From UBA3937 sp050951585 (GTDB lineage Bacteria; Bacillota; Peptococcia; DRI-13; DTU073), in assembly GCA_050951585.1 (NCBI GenBank), contig JBMNJI010000006.1, positions 310,001 to 374,000 on the forward strand: DNA of 64,000 bases, read 5' to 3'. The notes beneath the pieces were generated by a model. The model made no database searches. It worked only from the letters and a program-made list of their open reading frames with translations, and was not told where the DNA came from. Below, in pieces: positions 63,242-64,000 of this stretch (positions are counted from its first letter, which is position 1; each line of letters opens with the position of its first letter). Made by a program: the position numbers and the translations under genes.

Positions 63242-63778
63242 TTAATAATTATTGTTTACTAACTCGAAATAGCTTTGGGGATGAGCACAAACAGGACATA
63301 CTTCCGGTGCCGCCTCTGCCACATGAATATGGCCGCAGTTCCGGCATTTCCAATAAACCTTGCCGTCTTTTTTAAAGACTTTTCCCTCTTCCAGATTCTT
63401 TAACAATTCCTTATATCTTTCTTCATGATGTTTTTCGATCGCGGCGATCCCTTCAAACAAGCTGGCAATCTCCTCAAACCCTTCTTCACGGGCTTCTTTT
63501 GCCATGCGCGGATACATATTGACCCATTCGTCATTTTCACCGCCGGCTGCGGCACGCAGGTTTTCCATGGTATTACCAATCCCCAGCAGTTTTTTCAAGT
63601 GTAATTTGGCATGTTCTTTTTCGTTATCAGCCGTTTCTAAAAAAAGCGCGGCAATCTGTTCATACCCTTCTTTTTTGGCGACAGAAGCAAAAAAAGTATA
63701 CTTATTCCTTGCTTGAGATTCGCCTACAAAAGCCTCCATTAAATTTTTTTCCGTCTTTGAACCCTTTAAATCCGCCAT
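63242..63778 (-). CDS. Rubrerythrin
   Basis: 178 residues from the ATG at 63778 (GGAGAGG eight bases upstream; an in-frame GTG three codons earlier lies in the ribosome site). Ferritin-like di-iron domain (about 10-135) with Glu/His ligands in AFVGESQARNKY, ETADNEKEHAK and EGIAAIEKHHEERY. C-terminal rubredoxin-like domain with CRNCG and CPVC. Reduces hydrogen peroxide in anaerobes. Monocistronic as far as can be seen. Confidence 0.96.
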   Translation of the reverse strand: MADLKGSKTEKNLMEAFVGESQARNKYTFFASVAKKEGYEQIAALFLETADNEKEHAKLHLKKLLGIGNTMENLRAAAGGENDEWVNMYPRMAKEAREEGFEEIASLFEGIAAIEKHHEERYKELLKNLEEGKVFKKDGKVYWKCRNCGHIHVAEAAPEVCPVCAHPQSYFELVNNNY

Positions 63779-63915
63779 TTCTAACACCTCTCCTTTTCTT
63801 TGCCTGTCTAATCATTATGTGAACTATATTAATTACTCAATATCTTACCACATTATACCCTTTCCGAAAACATGTAAATATAGTTTTAGAAGCTTTAGTT
63901 GCACTTATGTATGAC

Positions 63916-63937
63916 AAAAAAAAGACCCCCTAGGGTC
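63916..63937 (-). terminator. Intrinsic terminator of the tRNA at the window edge
   Basis: Stem GACCC / GGGTC (63924-63928 with 63933-63937) followed on the minus strand by eight T. It lies 28 bases after the tRNA 3' end. Confidence 0.85.
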
Positions 63938-63964
63938 CTGATGTATCCAAAACATTAAAATATA

Positions 63965-64000
63965 TGGTGCGGCTGAGAGGACTTGAACCTCCATGCCCTT
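63965..64000 (-). tRNA. Partial class II tRNA, probably tRNA-Leu
   Basis: Only the 3' 36 bases are in the window. Minus strand: end of a variable arm (AAGGGCAT), T arm GGAGGTTCAAGTCCTCT, acceptor half CAGCCGC, discriminator A, encoded CCA. The GGGCAT before the T stem suggests a long variable arm (Leu, Ser or Tyr); Leu is the best guess. The anticodon is outside the window. Confidence 0.75.

Overview
The window looks like chromosomal DNA from an endospore-forming, flagellated, probably anaerobic Firmicute (Bacillota, Clostridia; the gene order resembles Peptococcaceae/Desulfotomaculum-type genomes). The reasons are the run dprA-topA-trmFO-xerC-hslV-hslU-codY leading directly into a fla/che operon; a SpoVB-type flippase; rubrerythrin; a TrpB2-type PLP enzyme; the FakA/DegV pair; and strong AGGAGG-type ribosome binding sites. 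Base composition by eye is moderate to slightly AT-rich and even throughout. I see no phage, insertion sequence, integron or CRISPR. The genus call is inference.

Region 1 (29-26967, minus strand) is a nearly uninterrupted flagellar operon. In transcription order it reads flgB, flgC, fliE, fliF, fliG, fliH, fliI, fliJ, a MotE/YlxF-like gene, fliK, flgD, a TIGR02530 gene, flgE, flbD, motA, motB, fliL, fliM, fliY, cheY, fliO, fliP, fliQ, fliR, flhB, flhA, flhF, flhG, a PilZ/YcgR gene, sigD, a FapA/DUF342 gene and two small genes. It encodes the basal body, the type III export gate and ATPase, hook and hook-length control, stator, switch complex, polar placement GTPases, a c-di-GMP receptor and the late sigma factor. 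The cheA/W/B/C/D block that sits before sigD in Bacillus is absent here.

Region 2 (27229-35547, minus strand) is codY, hslU, hslV, xerC, trmFO, topA and dprA. A good intrinsic terminator and an extended -10 promoter lie between codY and flgB. A partial CodY-box match lies in the flgB leader.

Region 3 (35681-44476) is mixed: a UPF0173 metallo-hydrolase, three unrecognised small proteins (one low-complexity Gly/Met/Gln-rich), tRNA-Trp with a consensus promoter, an EF-G paralogue, spoVB on the plus strand, surE, folE, a TIGR04086 membrane protein and a possible 26-residue microprotein.

Region 4 (44671-51573) has a secreted Ser/Asn-rich protein, pssA-psd (phosphatidylethanolamine synthesis), dinG with an exonuclease domain, ahcY, tRNA-Arg(CCG), trmL and a 39-residue Cys-rich protein.

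Region 5 (51662-64000) contains DUF2207 and LemA genes behind an unlinked second FliK-like/FlhB-C-like pair (YlqG/YlqH type). It then has degV and fakA (fatty acid kinase), an unrecognised plus-strand gene, a DUF4015 glycoside-hydrolase-like protein, a beta-CASP metallo-hydrolase, trpB2, rubrerythrin and the 3' end of a class II tRNA cut by the window edge.

Most of the window is core-genome content. The more unusual points are the regulatory architecture around codY/flgB and flgE, the unlinked FliK/FlhB-like pair, and several small or low-complexity unknown proteins. I did not find a clearly new defence or biosynthetic system.
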